NCBI RefSeq assembly: GCF_019799945.1
Contig: NZ_JABGCH010000002.1
Location: 62,001-126,000 of the forward strand
Source of the DNA: Modestobacter marinus
GTDB taxonomy: Bacteria; Actinomycetota; Actinomycetes; Mycobacteriales; Geodermatophilaceae
Reading direction: 5' to 3'
DNA length: 64,000 bases
Part shown: positions 1 through 8,938 of the stretch, one piece after another
Layout: each line of letters opens with the position of its first letter
Numbering within the stretch: the first letter of the stretch is position 1
Translations under genes and position numbers: made by a program
Notes under the pieces: generated by a model
Seen by the model: the letters and a program-made list of their open reading frames with translations, nothing else
The model's database searches: none
Told to the model about the DNA's origin: nothing

Positions 1-908
1 CTGTCCCCGGCCACGACGGTGTCCCCCTGGACCAGGGCCACGGTCGACAACAGCAACTGCGCCTCGGGCAGGTGGACGTTCCGCTTCTGCCGCCGGTAGG
101 CGTCCACGGCCGCCTCGGCGGTGGCCCGCGCCTCGTCCAGGAGACGCACCGACAGCAGCACCTCCGCGCGATCCACCAACAGCGACGCCTCGACCAGCCC
201 GTGCCGGCGGTAGCGCTCGTCCGCCGCGTCGTAGTGCCGCAAGGAGGCCGGGACGTCTCCGCGACTGGCCTTGACCCAACCGAGGTTCTGCTCGGCGAAG
301 GCGGCCAGCAGGTCCAGATCGTGGTCGAGGCAGAGCCGGCGGGCGTCCATGAGGTCGGCCTCGGCGGCGGCGAAGGCCCGGCGGCCGGCGTGGATCAGGC
401 TACGGTTGGACAGCGCGCGGGCGGCCCACTCGACCTCCCCGGCCTGCCGGAGCACCGGCAGGCCGCGGCGCAGCTCGTCCAGGGCGGCGTCGTCCCGACC
501 GAGTTCCTGCAGGATCGCAGCTCGCTGGACGCGGGCCCGGGCCGCTTGCACTCCCTCCAGGTCCGGGAGCGCCGCTTCCATCTCCCTCAATGCGTGGCCG
601 GCCTGTCCGCGCAGGACCAGGGCCGAGGCCAGGCTCATCCGTGCCTCGCCGACCGCGTGGCGTGCGCCGGCCCGCCGGCCCGCCGCCACGGCGGCACGCA
701 GATGGGTCAGGGCGGCCTCGATCTCGCTGAGGTTCATGGCGGCGATGCCCAGGGCACGCTCCACCATGCTGACGACCTCCCAGGCACCACTGCGCCGAGC
801 CGGTTCCAGGACGGACTCGCCGATCGCTCGTGCGTCCGTGGGCCGTAGCCGGGCCAACTGCAGCGCCCTGACCGCCGAGGCCTGCAGGTCCGCCTCGGCA
901 GCGGCCAT
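1..908 (-). CDS. TPR-repeat protein, N-terminal part, cut by window edge
   Basis: Reading from the ATG at 908, the reverse strand is open to the window edge and gives about 302 residues without a stop. The protein is Ala/Leu/Arg rich with repeated helical pairs of the tetratricopeptide type, for example ALSNRSLIHAGRRAFAAAEA and LGWVKASRGDVPASLRHYDA. There is no signal peptide, so it is probably a cytoplasmic scaffold or sensor. An in-frame GTG at 932 is an alternative start. The C-terminal domain lies outside the window. By analogy with actinobacterial TPR proteins that end in a caspase-like CHAT protease domain, often near S8 proteases, CHAT is a reasonable guess, but it is not seen here. 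The divergent neighbour is a subtilisin-like protease. Confidence 0.7.
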   Translation of the reverse strand, partial: MAAAEADLQASAVRALQLARLRPTDARAIGESVLEPARRSGAWEVVSMVERALGIAAMNLSEIEAALTHLRAAVAAGRRAGARHAVGEARMSLASALVLRGQAGHALREMEAALPDLEGVQAARARVQRAAILQELGRDDAALDELRRGLPVLRQAGEVEWAARALSNRSLIHAGRRAFAAAEADLMDARRLCLDHDLDLLAAFAEQNLGWVKASRGDVPASLRHYDAADERYRRHGLVEASLLVDRAEVLLSVRLLDEARATAEAAVDAYRRQKRNVHLPEAQLLLSTVALVQGDTVVAGD

Positions 909-1061
909 GGTGCCCGTGGGGAGGTCACGCACGGAAGCCACACAGCGACGGTCCGCCCCCGGCCATCGCGAGTCAACGGGTTCCGACCCCGGCGGCTTCT
1001 CCCCACGCCCACGGACCGCGACACTTCCCGCACTCAACGAGAACCATCGGACGGGGAACCC

Positions 1062-2405
1062 ATGGACTCGGTCGAACCAGACAGCACGCGCGACCACGAG
1101 GACGACGGGAACCTCGTCGTGGCCCTGGAGCACGTCGGCGAGGTGCGCCGGCTGCTGGACGAACTGCAGATCGGATTCGCCGATCGGGCTCACAGCGACG
1201 ACCTGGGCCTCGCGCTCCTCCAAGTCCCCGATGTGAGCGGGGCCGCGAAGACGGTGGAGTCACAGCCCGGAGCAAGGGCGGACGCCGCGGGGGCCGATCC
1301 GTCGCACTCCGGGGACACCCCCGCCAGCGATCTGGACCGTTTCCTCCGGGGGCTGCGCGCCGTCTTCGCCGGGCGGTACGCGGGGTGGACGCCGACGCTT
1401 GGCAAGAACCGGCTGGTCGGGAACGTGGAGGGCGGCGGCGGACACATCTCGCACTCCGTCGACGACCCGGCGGCCGCGACGTGGCGACCGGAGCCGGAAC
1501 GCCGGGGGCCGGAGCCCGGTGTGGGCGTGCGGGTCGGGGTGCTGGACACCTCGATCTCCCCCCATCCGTGGCTCGCCGGCGGCTGGGTGGGTCCGGGCAC
1601 GGACCTCTTGCAGCTCCCCTCCCCGTATCCGGCTCTGGCCGGGCACGGGACCTTCGTGACGGGGCTGGTCCTGCGCCTGGCGCCCGGCTGCGTGGTGGAG
1701 TTCCGCCGGGTACTCAAGGACGACGGCACCGCGACGTCGTGGGCCGTCGCGACGAAGATCGTCGAACTCGGGCGGACCGGACTGGACGTCCTGAACCTGT
1801 CTCTGGGCTGCTTCACCGAGGACAACCAGCCGCCCTTGGCCCTGGCCACGGCGATCGACCGACTGGACCCGGACATCGTGGTCGTGGCCGCCGCCGGCAA
1901 CCACGGCGACGCCGGGGAGACCCCTTCCCGAGAGGATGCGGTCCCTCCCGAGGAGAACGGGCGTCCCCGCCTGACGGCCGCCGACCGGCGCCGACCGTCC
2001 TGGCCGGCGGCACTCGACGACGTGATCGCAGTCGGCGCCGCCGACGACCAGGGAGTCCGTGCCTCCTTCACTCCGCAGGGGGTGCCGTGGATCGATGTCG
2101 TGACGCATGGAGTACGAGTGGCGAGCACCTACCTCGACGGCGAGGTGGACGTGGCCATCACCCCGGGAAGTGCGGATGTCCGGAGGTTCGAGGGCTGTGC
2201 CGAGTGGTCCGGCACCTCGTTCGCCGCTGCCCTCGTCAGCGGGGCCATCGCGGCCAGGACGAAGCCGGGGTCCGTGTCGGCGCGGCGCGCATGGCAGCAG
2301 ATCCTGGAGGAGCGCGACGGGGCGACGGCTCAGCAGCTGGGGCCGGGCGCGGACCCACGGTTCATCCGGCTCCTCGACGGGCCCCGTGGAGCCGCCGCCG
2401 AGTAG
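1062..2405 (+). CDS. S8 family subtilisin-like serine protease, cytoplasmic
   Basis: 447 residues. All elements of the subtilisin catalytic site are visible: Asp162 in VLDTSI, His195 in GHGTFVTG, the oxyanion Asn280 in AAAGN, and Ser386 in GTSFAAALVSG. The N-terminal 150 residues are acidic and lack both a signal peptide and a hydrophobic segment. The enzyme is therefore probably intracellular, with a regulatory or interaction region in front of the catalytic domain rather than a secretion propeptide. It lies between two reverse-strand genes, the TPR protein and a 150-residue companion. The context suggests a controlled intracellular protease within a signalling or stress module. The substrate cannot be read from the sequence. 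Confidence 0.9.
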   Translation: MDSVEPDSTRDHEDDGNLVVALEHVGEVRRLLDELQIGFADRAHSDDLGLALLQVPDVSGAAKTVESQPGARADAAGADPSHSGDTPASDLDRFLRGLRAVFAGRYAGWTPTLGKNRLVGNVEGGGGHISHSVDDPAAATWRPEPERRGPEPGVGVRVGVLDTSISPHPWLAGGWVGPGTDLLQLPSPYPALAGHGTFVTGLVLRLAPGCVVEFRRVLKDDGTATSWAVATKIVELGRTGLDVLNLSLGCFTEDNQPPLALATAIDRLDPDIVVVAAAGNHGDAGETPSREDAVPPEENGRPRLTAADRRRPSWPAALDDVIAVGAADDQGVRASFTPQGVPWIDVVTHGVRVASTYLDGEVDVAITPGSADVRRFEGCAEWSGTSFAAALVSGAIAARTKPGSVSARRAWQQILEERDGATAQQLGPGADPRFIRLLDGPRGAAAE

Positions 2406-2429
2406 ACCGGGACGACCCGGGACCTGCGG

Positions 2430-2882
2430 TCAGAGACGCACCCAGTGGGTGACCACGACACCCGAGGAGGTCCGGCAGTGCAGCCGGACCGTGCCGTGCG
2501 GCGTCCGGTCGAAGCAGAAGCAGCCCAGCTCGTCCACGCTGGCATGCCCGAGTTCACCCTGCGGACCCTGGAGGGTCACCTCGCCGTCGGCCGGTGGGAC
2601 GAGCTGACCGACCAGGCCCTCCTCCGTCTGCTCGAGTTCGACCGACATGCTGTCGCTCTCGAAGACCAGCGTCCGGGGTCCCGCCAGGCCGCCGCGGACG
2701 AGGGCCGACGTGTCGGTGAGCGAGTCGTGCGTCAAGGCGGCGAGCTCGGCGTCGACCGTGCGCCAGGAGTAGGCGGCCTGCGCAGCCGCCAACATCCCCG
2801 GTGTCGGTGCGCCGGCCGATCGGACTGCCGCACGCAGCTCCTGCAGGAGCCGCTCGTCCTCATCTGGCTCCGGGGTCGTCAT
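2430..2882 (-). CDS. small protein beside the S8 protease, unknown function
   Basis: 150 residues, starting at an ATG after a purine-rich AGGGGAG stretch. The first 60 residues are acidic and helical (MTTPEPDEDE, then ELRAAVRSAG). The second half looks like a small beta domain (TLVFESDSMSVELEQ, GEVTLQGPQG, TVRLHCRTSSGVVVTHWVRL). There is no signal peptide or membrane segment. It converges on the protease gene with only 24 bases between the two stops. I do not recognise the family. The position suggests a partner, inhibitor or substrate of the neighbouring protease, which is inference only. The frame stays open upstream of this ATG, but that stretch lacks protein-like character. Confidence 0.65.
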   Translation of the reverse strand: MTTPEPDEDERLLQELRAAVRSAGAPTPGMLAAAQAAYSWRTVDAELAALTHDSLTDTSALVRGGLAGPRTLVFESDSMSVELEQTEEGLVGQLVPPADGEVTLQGPQGELGHASVDELGCFCFDRTPHGTVRLHCRTSSGVVVTHWVRL

Positions 2883-3548
2883 CGGAGGTCCACTCCCCTG
2901 CCTCGGGTCTTGGTCTGCTGGTGCATCGTGCACCTGGGCCAGGTGAATGACCAGCAGACCCAGCGGCACTGGGGCACGCCGCAGTCCGTCGGCCGGCATC
3001 CCGATGACGACGAGCCCGGTCCCGCCTTCGCCCACCGTGCCTCGACAGGCACGGGTGGCCGCGACCTCGTGGCGCATCTCGAGAAGCCGGTGTGCGGTCG
3101 GCCCGGCCGGATGAGAACCGCCAGGAGCCGGTGCCGGCCCCCTGCACCGACGTTGCGTGGCGGCCGCGCGCGCAGACAGAGGCGTGTCGATCGATCCGGC
3201 CGCTCGCGGGAGTGCCGTCCTCATCATCCCGACGCCTCCTCCAGCCGTGAGCGAACGTGGTCGTGACGTCTGAACAGAAGAGGCCCCTGCGGGCCGTGAG
3301 ATACGCGATTCCCCGACTTTCTGCGGCAGGCGCGGTGACGTGCGGACACCGGTCCCGATGACGGCGGTCGGGGCCACCCCGGTCGCGCCGGTTTGCCGGT
3401 GACCGGCCGCCGTAGGAGGCTCCGAGCAGACAGCTCAGGAACCTGCAGGGTGTGCGGCAGCGCACGGACGTGCGCGCAGGCGGGCGTGGACCTCCCGCCG
3501 GACCCGATGAACGCGCAGGAGCATCACCCCCAACGGAGAGGGACATCC
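2883..3548. other. 666-base intergenic region with no convincing gene
   Basis: Frames are open here because of the high GC, but none shows a recognisable domain or a good start. It contains the nested inverted repeat at 2912-2960. The last 20 bases carry the GGAGAGG ribosome binding site of the truncated aldehyde dehydrogenase. ECF sigma genes often sit near protease/TPR modules of this sort, but I could not find one here. Confidence 0.5.
2912..2960. repeat. nested inverted repeat upstream of the 2430-2882 gene
   Basis: The outer arms GGTCTGCTGGT (2912-2922) and ACCAGCAGACC (2950-2960) are perfectly complementary over 11 bases. Inside them, CACCTG (2931-2936) and CAGGTG (2940-2945) form a second hairpin with a 3-base loop. 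It lies 30-78 bases upstream of the reverse-strand start at 2882. It could be a leader hairpin, a terminator or an operator. No T-tract follows on either strand. Confidence 0.5.
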
Positions 3549-4154
3549 ATGTCGGTCGACGCACCACTCGAGCAGCTCGTGGTCGGCGACCCGCTGGACG
3601 AGGCGACCGACATGGGCGCGCTGATCAGCCAGGAGCAGTTCGACCGGGTCAGCTCCTACGTCGCCGACGGCAAGGAGCGCGCCGACGTGACCGTGGCGCT
3701 GGACGGCTCGGAGCAGGTCCCTGCCGGGTTGGACGGCCTCTACCTGGGCCCCACGGCGTTCTCGCGCGCCGACAACAGCTGGCGGCTGGCCCAGGAGGAG
3801 ATCTTCGGCCCGGTCATGGTCGTCATCCCGTGGCGGGACGAGGACGAGGTGCTGGCGATGGCCAACGACAGCTCCTACGGCCTCGCCGCCTACGTCTGGT
3901 GCCACGACCTGGACCGGGCGCTCACCGCCGCCGCCCGGATCGAGTCCGGCTGGGTCCAGGTCAACCAGGGCGGCGGACAGGTGGTCGGCCAGTCCTACGG
4001 CGGGGTCAAGGGGTCGGGCATCGGTCGCGAGTTCTCCCTCGAGGGGATGCTCGAGGGCTTCACCCACATCAAGCAGATCAACGTCAAGCTCAGCCCCCGC
4101 CCGGCCAAGCCGCGGGAGGCCACCAGCGGCAAGGCCGACGTGGGCGCCCCCTGA
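3549..4154 (+). pseudogene. C-terminal fragment of an NAD-aldehyde dehydrogenase
   Basis: 201 codons from an ATG behind a strong GGAGAGG site. After MSVDAP the sequence jumps straight to LEQLVVGDPLDEATD, which matches the intact aldehyde dehydrogenase at 9258-10799 from about its residue 322 onward. The cofactor-binding domain, catalytic Glu and catalytic Cys are therefore missing, while the C-terminal motifs (EEIFGPV, NDSSYGLAAYVW, GGGQVVGQSYGG) are intact. It looks like an in-frame internal deletion that kept the original start and first few codons. It cannot be an active dehydrogenase. It might still be translated and lead into the dehydrogenase gene about 106 bases downstream. Confidence 0.8.
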
Positions 4155-4260
4155 CGGTGGTCGAGCACACCGCCGACCGGTGTGCGATGGTGCAGCACCG
4201 GCGTGTCGACGCGAACTGCGTCACACCCCGGCGAGTCCCCGACGAAGCGGAGGAGTCCAG

Positions 4261-5166
4261 ATGAACGTGGCGTGGATCGGACTGGGCAACATGGGCGGCC
4301 CGATGGCGGCCAACCTGGTCGACGCCGGAACACCGGTGCGCGGTTTCGACCTCAGCGAGCGAGCCGCCGCCGCGGCCGCCGAGCGGGGCGTCCAGGTCGT
4401 CGGCAGCGTGGCGGAGGCGGTACGGGACGCCGACGTCGTCTTCACGATGCTGCCGAAGGGCGAGCACGTCCGGGAGGTCCTCACCTCCCCGGACGGCGTC
4501 CTGGCGAACATCAAGGCGGGCGCCCTGATCGTCGACGAGTCGACGATCGACATCGACGTGGCCCGCGAGCTGCACGAGACGGTCCGCAAGGCCGGCGCCC
4601 GGTTCCTCGACGCACCCGTGTCCGGCGGGGTGTCCGGCGCGGCCGGCGGCACGCTGACGATCATGGTCGGTGGCCGGGCGGAGGACCTGGAGGAGGTCCG
4701 GACCCTGCTGGAGGTGCTGGGCGGCAAGGTGGTGCATGCCGGCGACGCCGGCAACGGCCAGGCCGCCAAGATCGTCAACAACATGATGTGCGGCGTCATC
4801 CTCGGCGTGACCTGCGAGGGCGCCGTCCTGTCGGAGCGGCTGGGCCTGGACCCCAAGGTCTTCCACTCGATCGCGTCCACGTCCTCCGGGGACTCCTGGG
4901 TGCTGCGCACCTGGTACCCGTCGCCAGGCGTCGTCGAGAGCGCCGCGGTCAATCGCGACTTCGAGGGCGGGTTCTCCGTGGCGCTGCTGCACAAGGACCT
5001 CGGGCTGGCGGTCAACGCCGGCGAGTCGACCGGGACCCCCCTGCCGTTCGTCACCCAGGCTCGCGACGCCATGGCCTCGCTGCTGGACGCCGGGCTGGCC
5101 GACAAGGACTGCAGCGTCCTGGTCACCAAGGTCGACGGCACGCTGGAGACGCCGTCGGACAGCTGA
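4261..5166 (+). CDS. 3-hydroxyisobutyrate dehydrogenase family oxidoreductase
   Basis: 301 residues; ATG after GCGGAGGAG. This is a beta-hydroxyacid dehydrogenase of the 3-hydroxyisobutyrate / tartronate-semialdehyde reductase family, which oxidises a beta-hydroxy acid with NAD(P). The Rossmann motif GLGNMG is at 7-12, the substrate-binding DAPVSGG at 118-124, and the catalytic Lys170 lies in GNGQAAKIVNN. It sits between an aldehyde dehydrogenase fragment and an MHS permease, all on the plus strand. That suggests uptake and oxidation of a small hydroxy acid. A paralogue with a slightly different substrate loop is at 13100-14008. The exact substrate cannot be determined from sequence. Confidence 0.88.
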   Translation: MNVAWIGLGNMGGPMAANLVDAGTPVRGFDLSERAAAAAAERGVQVVGSVAEAVRDADVVFTMLPKGEHVREVLTSPDGVLANIKAGALIVDESTIDIDVARELHETVRKAGARFLDAPVSGGVSGAAGGTLTIMVGGRAEDLEEVRTLLEVLGGKVVHAGDAGNGQAAKIVNNMMCGVILGVTCEGAVLSERLGLDPKVFHSIASTSSGDSWVLRTWYPSPGVVESAAVNRDFEGGFSVALLHKDLGLAVNAGESTGTPLPFVTQARDAMASLLDAGLADKDCSVLVTKVDGTLETPSDS

Positions 5167-5216
5167 CGTAACGCACGGACGCCTACCCCCCCATCACCGA
5201 CGATTGGAAGAACACG

Positions 5217-6596
5217 ATGGGCGCTGCTACCAACCACAAGGCCGACGAGGCCAGCAACAACACACAGCTCCGCAAGGTCGTCACCGCCTCCATGGCCGGC
5301 ACCGTGGTCGAGTGGTACGAGTTCTTCATCTACGCCACGGCCGCGACGCTGGTCTTCCCGGCGGTCTTCTTCCCCGGCGAGACGGCCAGGACCGGCCTGA
5401 TCTACGCCTTCTCCACCTACGCCGTCGGCTTTGCCGCCCGCCCGCTCGGCGGCCTGGTGTTCGGCCACTTCGGCGACAAGTTGGGCCGCAAGAAGCTGCT
5501 CCAGCTGTCGATCGTGCTGGTCGGCGTCGCGACCTTCCTCATGGGCTGCCTGCCCAGCTACGCGCAGATCGGCTTCCTGGCGCCGCTGCTGCTGGTCATC
5601 CTGCGGTTCATCCAGGGCTTCGCGGTCGGCGGTGAGTGGGGCGGCGCCGTCCTGCTGGTCGCCGAGCACTCCCCCAACAGCAAGCGCGCCTTCTGGTCGT
5701 CCTTCCCGCAGTCCGGCGTCCCGCTGGGCAACTTCATCGCCACCGTCGTCCTGCTGAGCCTGTACGCCCTGCTCGACGACGAGGCGTTCCTGTCCTGGGG
5801 CTGGCGGGTCGCCTTCTGGCTGTCCGCGGTGATCGTGTTCGTCGGCTGGTACATCCGGCGCAGCGTCGAGGACGCTCCGGTGTTCGTGCAGGCCCGGGAG
5901 CGGGCCGACACCGAGCCGCCGGAGAAGCTCGCCCTCGTCACCGTGTTCAAGGCCTACCCCCGGCAGGTGCTGACCGCGATGATGCTGCGGGCCGGCGAGA
6001 ACGTCCTGTACTACATCGTGGTCACGTTCTCGATCACCTACCTGAGGCTCATCGGCGTGGACACCCTCCGGATCCTCGCCTACGTGCTCATCGGGCACTT
6101 CGTGCACATGTTCTGGATCCCGCTGGTCGGTGCCTGGGGCGACCGGTTCGGCCGCAAGCCGCTCTACCTGACCGGCGCCCTGCTCATGGTGGGGTACCCG
6201 TGGTTCGCCTTCTCGCTGTGGGACGAGAACATGGGTGGTCGCGTCAACGTCACGCTGACGGTGCTGGCGATCACCGCCGGGCTGATCGTGCACGGGCTGA
6301 TGTACGCCCTGCAGCCGGCGATGTTCGCCGAGCTGTTCCCGACGTCCATCCGCTACACCGGGGTCTCCATCGGCGCCCAGCTGACCAGCATCGCCACCGG
6401 ATCGGTGGCTCCGCTGATCGGTGTCGCGCTGCTGGGTACGGAGCCGGACTTCGACTGGACCAACGTCGCGATCTACATCTCTCTCATGGGTGTGATCAGC
6501 GTCATCGGTGCCCTGCTCTACCGGGAGACCAAGGGCGCGTCGCTGACCGACCTGGACACCGTGGAGCACGAGCGGGTGCTCGCCGCGCGGGGCTGA
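5217..6596 (+). CDS. MHS-type MFS transporter (organic acid or osmolyte:H+ symporter)
   Basis: 459 residues with about 12 hydrophobic segments. Hallmarks of the metabolite:H+ symporter branch of MFS (shikimate, alpha-ketoglutarate and betaine permeases) are present: TVVEWYEFFIYATAATLVF near the start, GHFGDKLGRKKLL between helices 2 and 3, and GGEWGGAVLL around residue 140. It follows the hydroxyacid dehydrogenase by 50 bases and probably belongs to the same operon, importing its substrate. It ends at a strong hairpin terminator. A close paralogue lies on the other strand at 10832-12202. Confidence 0.9.
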   Translation: MGAATNHKADEASNNTQLRKVVTASMAGTVVEWYEFFIYATAATLVFPAVFFPGETARTGLIYAFSTYAVGFAARPLGGLVFGHFGDKLGRKKLLQLSIVLVGVATFLMGCLPSYAQIGFLAPLLLVILRFIQGFAVGGEWGGAVLLVAEHSPNSKRAFWSSFPQSGVPLGNFIATVVLLSLYALLDDEAFLSWGWRVAFWLSAVIVFVGWYIRRSVEDAPVFVQARERADTEPPEKLALVTVFKAYPRQVLTAMMLRAGENVLYYIVVTFSITYLRLIGVDTLRILAYVLIGHFVHMFWIPLVGAWGDRFGRKPLYLTGALLMVGYPWFAFSLWDENMGGRVNVTLTVLAITAGLIVHGLMYALQPAMFAELFPTSIRYTGVSIGAQLTSIATGSVAPLIGVALLGTEPDFDWTNVAIYISLMGVISVIGALLYRETKGASLTDLDTVEHERVLAARG

Positions 6597-6619
6597 GCAC
6601 CTCGCACCTCCGCACTCCC

Positions 6620-6660
6620 CGGGGCACCGGCAGCCGGCTCGTCCGGCCGCCGGTGCCCCG
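6620..6660. terminator. bidirectional hairpin terminator
   Basis: A perfect 12-base stem, CGGGGCACCGGC (6620-6631) with GCCGGTGCCCCG (6649-6660), encloses a smaller GCCGG/CCGGC stem. It lies between the converging permease and quinone oxidoreductase genes. There is no U-tract, as is usual in high-GC actinomycetes. Confidence 0.75.
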
Positions 6661-6667
6661 GCTCGTC

Positions 6668-7648
6668 TCACGGTCGCTGCCGGACCTCGATGAGTGCCTT
6701 TCCCGCGGAGCGCCGCTCGTCGACGTCCTGCAGGGCCTGACTGATGTCGGAGAGGGGGTAGCGGTTCCCCACGACCGGGGCCAACTCCCCGGCGCGCACG
6801 CGCGGCATGATCGCGTCCCACTGTGACCGGGCAAAGGCAGGTTCGACCCTCCAGAACTCCGCGACGGCGACGCCGATGACGCTGGTGTTGGTCAGCAGGA
6901 GTCGGTTGATCTTGACCGTCGGGATGCCGCCGCCCGCGAAGCCGATGACGAGCAGGCGACCTTCCGGCCTCATCGATCGGAGGGAGTCGAGGAAGCGATC
7001 CCCTCCGACCGGATCGACCACGAGGTCGACCCCACGTCCATCGGTCAGCTCCCGAACCCGTTCCAGGAAGCCGTCGGCCATGACCACGTCGTGGGCGCCC
7101 GCCTGCTCGGCCCGCTCGGCCTTCTCCGCAGTCGAGACGACCGCGATGACGCGGGCCCCCAGCGCGGCAGCCATCTGACAGCTGGCCGTGCCGACGCCGC
7201 CGCCTGCACCGTGGACGAGCACGCACTCCCCCGCCCGCAGCCCTCCGCGCCGGCGGAGCGCGAAGTCTGCGGTCAGGTAGTTCAGGGGCAGTGCGGCCGC
7301 GACGTCCAAGGAGACGTCGTCCGGGACGGGGAAGACCATGTCCGGGACGACGTTGACCGTTTCGGCGAAGCCGCCGACGACGGGCATCGCAGCGACGCGG
7401 TCACCCCGCCTGAAGGCTCCAGCGTCCTCTCGCACGACTCCAGCCACCTCCCATCCGGGTGTGAACGGGAGGTCGGGGCGCAGTTGGTACAGACCCCGTG
7501 TCTGCAGCACATCAGGAAAGGTGACGCCGGCGTACTGGACGTCGATGGTCACGGCGCCGGCAGCGGGCTCCGGGGTCGGGACGTCGTCCACCGTCACCGC
7601 TCGTGGTCCCTCGAATGCCGAGATCATGGCTGCACGCATCACTGTCAT
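6668..7648 (-). CDS. quinone oxidoreductase-like, NADPH-dependent MDR family enzyme
   Basis: 326 residues from the ATG at 7648; a second ATG at 7639 would give 323. This is a zinc-free medium-chain dehydrogenase/reductase of the quinone oxidoreductase type. The N-terminal GroES-like domain includes DVLQTRGLYQ and GWEVAGVV, and the nucleotide-binding motif is VHGAGGGVGTASCQ. No zinc-ligand Cys cluster is present. Members reduce quinones or alpha,beta-unsaturated carbonyls such as enoyl compounds. It lies downstream of a second quinone oxidoreductase gene in the same direction, 155 bases apart. Confidence 0.85.
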   Translation of the reverse strand: MTVMRAAMISAFEGPRAVTVDDVPTPEPAAGAVTIDVQYAGVTFPDVLQTRGLYQLRPDLPFTPGWEVAGVVREDAGAFRRGDRVAAMPVVGGFAETVNVVPDMVFPVPDDVSLDVAAALPLNYLTADFALRRRGGLRAGECVLVHGAGGGVGTASCQMAAALGARVIAVVSTAEKAERAEQAGAHDVVMADGFLERVRELTDGRGVDLVVDPVGGDRFLDSLRSMRPEGRLLVIGFAGGGIPTVKINRLLLTNTSVIGVAVAEFWRVEPAFARSQWDAIMPRVRAGELAPVVGNRYPLSDISQALQDVDERRSAGKALIEVRQRP

Positions 7649-7803
7649 CCCATCCGTCGAGCTGGGCGGCTGGTGTCCGTCGTCGACCGGCGCCCTGGTG
7701 TCGCTCGCTCGCACTGGTCCACGCGGAGCACTCCGATCCGGAACCGCTACTGCTGGGGCGGTGGCACCCCGGATGAGTCGGGGCGGCACCGACCGGCTGC
7801 CGA

Positions 7804-8769
7804 TCAGGGGACGAGCACGAGCTTTCCGGTGGTCCGGCGGGACTCCAGGGCGGTGAACGCCTGCACGACGTCGGACATCGGGTACCGCCCGCCGATGGTG
7901 ACGGTGAGCTCGCCCTTGGCGATCCACGAGAAGACCTCGTCGGTGCGGCGCCGGAGTTCATCGGTGGAAGCGGCGTAGTGCGCGATCGACGGCCGCGTGA
8001 CGTACAGGGAGCCACCCGTGTTGAGGCGGGGGATCTCCAACGGCGGGGTGGGGCCGCTGGCCGTTCCGTAGATGAGGAGGGTGCCGCGCGTGCGGAGAGC
8101 GGCAAGACTGCCGTCGAACGTCGTCGCGCCCACCCCGTCGTAGACGGCGGCGACCCCCAGTCCGTCGGTCAGCCGGCGGGCCTGCTCGGCGAAGTCGTCG
8201 TACGTGAGCACGTGCTCGGCTCCGGCAGCGCGCGCGGCTGCGGCCTTCTCCTCCGTGGACACCGTGCCGATGACCTTGCCTCCCCGGATCCGCACGATCT
8301 GGGTGAGCAACTGGCCCACGCCACCCGCGGCGGCGTGGACGAGGACGGTGTCACCCGGCTGGACCGCATAGGCGTCGGTGGCCAGGTAGTGGGCGGTGAC
8401 GCCCTGCATCAGCGCCGTGACCGCGACCTCGTCACCGACGTCATCGGGGATGACCACTGCTCGGGCGGCCTCCACGACGACGGAGTCGGCGAAGGAGCCC
8501 TGCCCCCCGGAGAACCAACCGACCCGCTGACCCACGGTCAGGTCGCTCACGCCCGAGCCGACCTCGGCGACGACGCCGACGCCCTCCACGCCGGCCGCGA
8601 AGGGCGCCTTCACCGGCGTCGCGCCGTTGCGCTGGTAGACGTCCATGTAGTTGACGCCGGCGACCGACACGTCGACGAGGACCTGCCCCGGTCCAGCGGA
8701 CGGGCGCTCCCGCTCGGTGACCTCGAAGACCTCAGGTCCGCCGAAGGAGCTCACAGTGATGGCACGCAT
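7804..8769 (-). CDS. NADPH:quinone oxidoreductase family protein
   Basis: 321 residues; ATG with upstream AGAAGGA. It has a GroES-like N-terminal domain (GVNYMDVYQRNG, GVEGVGVVAEVG) and the nucleotide-binding motif HAAAGGVGQLLTQ characteristic of QOR (zeta-crystallin-like) enzymes, which reduce quinones with NADPH. It lacks zinc-binding cysteines. Immediately upstream lies a decayed aldehyde dehydrogenase end, so the gene was probably once the second gene of an ALDH-QOR pair. It differs clearly from the other oxidoreductase at 6668-7648. Confidence 0.88.
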   Translation of the reverse strand: MRAITVSSFGGPEVFEVTERERPSAGPGQVLVDVSVAGVNYMDVYQRNGATPVKAPFAAGVEGVGVVAEVGSGVSDLTVGQRVGWFSGGQGSFADSVVVEAARAVVIPDDVGDEVAVTALMQGVTAHYLATDAYAVQPGDTVLVHAAAGGVGQLLTQIVRIRGGKVIGTVSTEEKAAAARAAGAEHVLTYDDFAEQARRLTDGLGVAAVYDGVGATTFDGSLAALRTRGTLLIYGTASGPTPPLEIPRLNTGGSLYVTRPSIAHYAASTDELRRRTDEVFSWIAKGELTVTIGGRYPMSDVVQAFTALESRRTTGKLVLVP

Positions 8770-8829
8770 GTCATTCCTTCTCTCACTTGATGGTCGGTTC
8801 GTTCTGCGAGACTGCTCCGTCGGCGGTCG

Positions 8830-8938
8830 GACGGCTCATCGGCTTGGTCTTCGTGGAGCCGGCGAGCATGCGTCGAGCAAGACCTCGGCCCAGCCGCTCT
8901 GCTCGTAGCCGCCGTAGGACCGGCCTACCACCGGCCCC
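8830..8938 (-). pseudogene. decayed C-terminal remnant of an aldehyde dehydrogenase
   Basis: Read on the minus strand, about 100 bases align with the end of the intact gene at 9258-10799. VVGRSYGGYEQSG matches VVGQSYGGYKQSG; after small indels the frame changes and MLAGSTKTK matches MLAGFTQTK. The rest of the gene is absent. It lies directly upstream of the intact quinone oxidoreductase, mirroring the ALDH-QOR order 300 bases away. Confidence 0.75.

Noticed and set aside
1385-2452. Second plus-strand frame inside the protease gene
   Set aside because: Arg/Gly/Pro-rich shadow of the S8 protease, which has all catalytic motifs in its own frame.
2883-3377. N-terminal extension of the small protein next to the S8 protease, possibly hiding a sigma factor
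   Set aside because: No sigma region 2 or 4 motif and no plausible start; codon usage is not gene-like.
4221-7226. 1001-codon open frame on the minus strand
   Set aside because: It is antisense to the intact dehydrogenase and MHS permease genes; the translation is Arg/Gly/Gln rich with no domain. At this GC content such shadows are expected.
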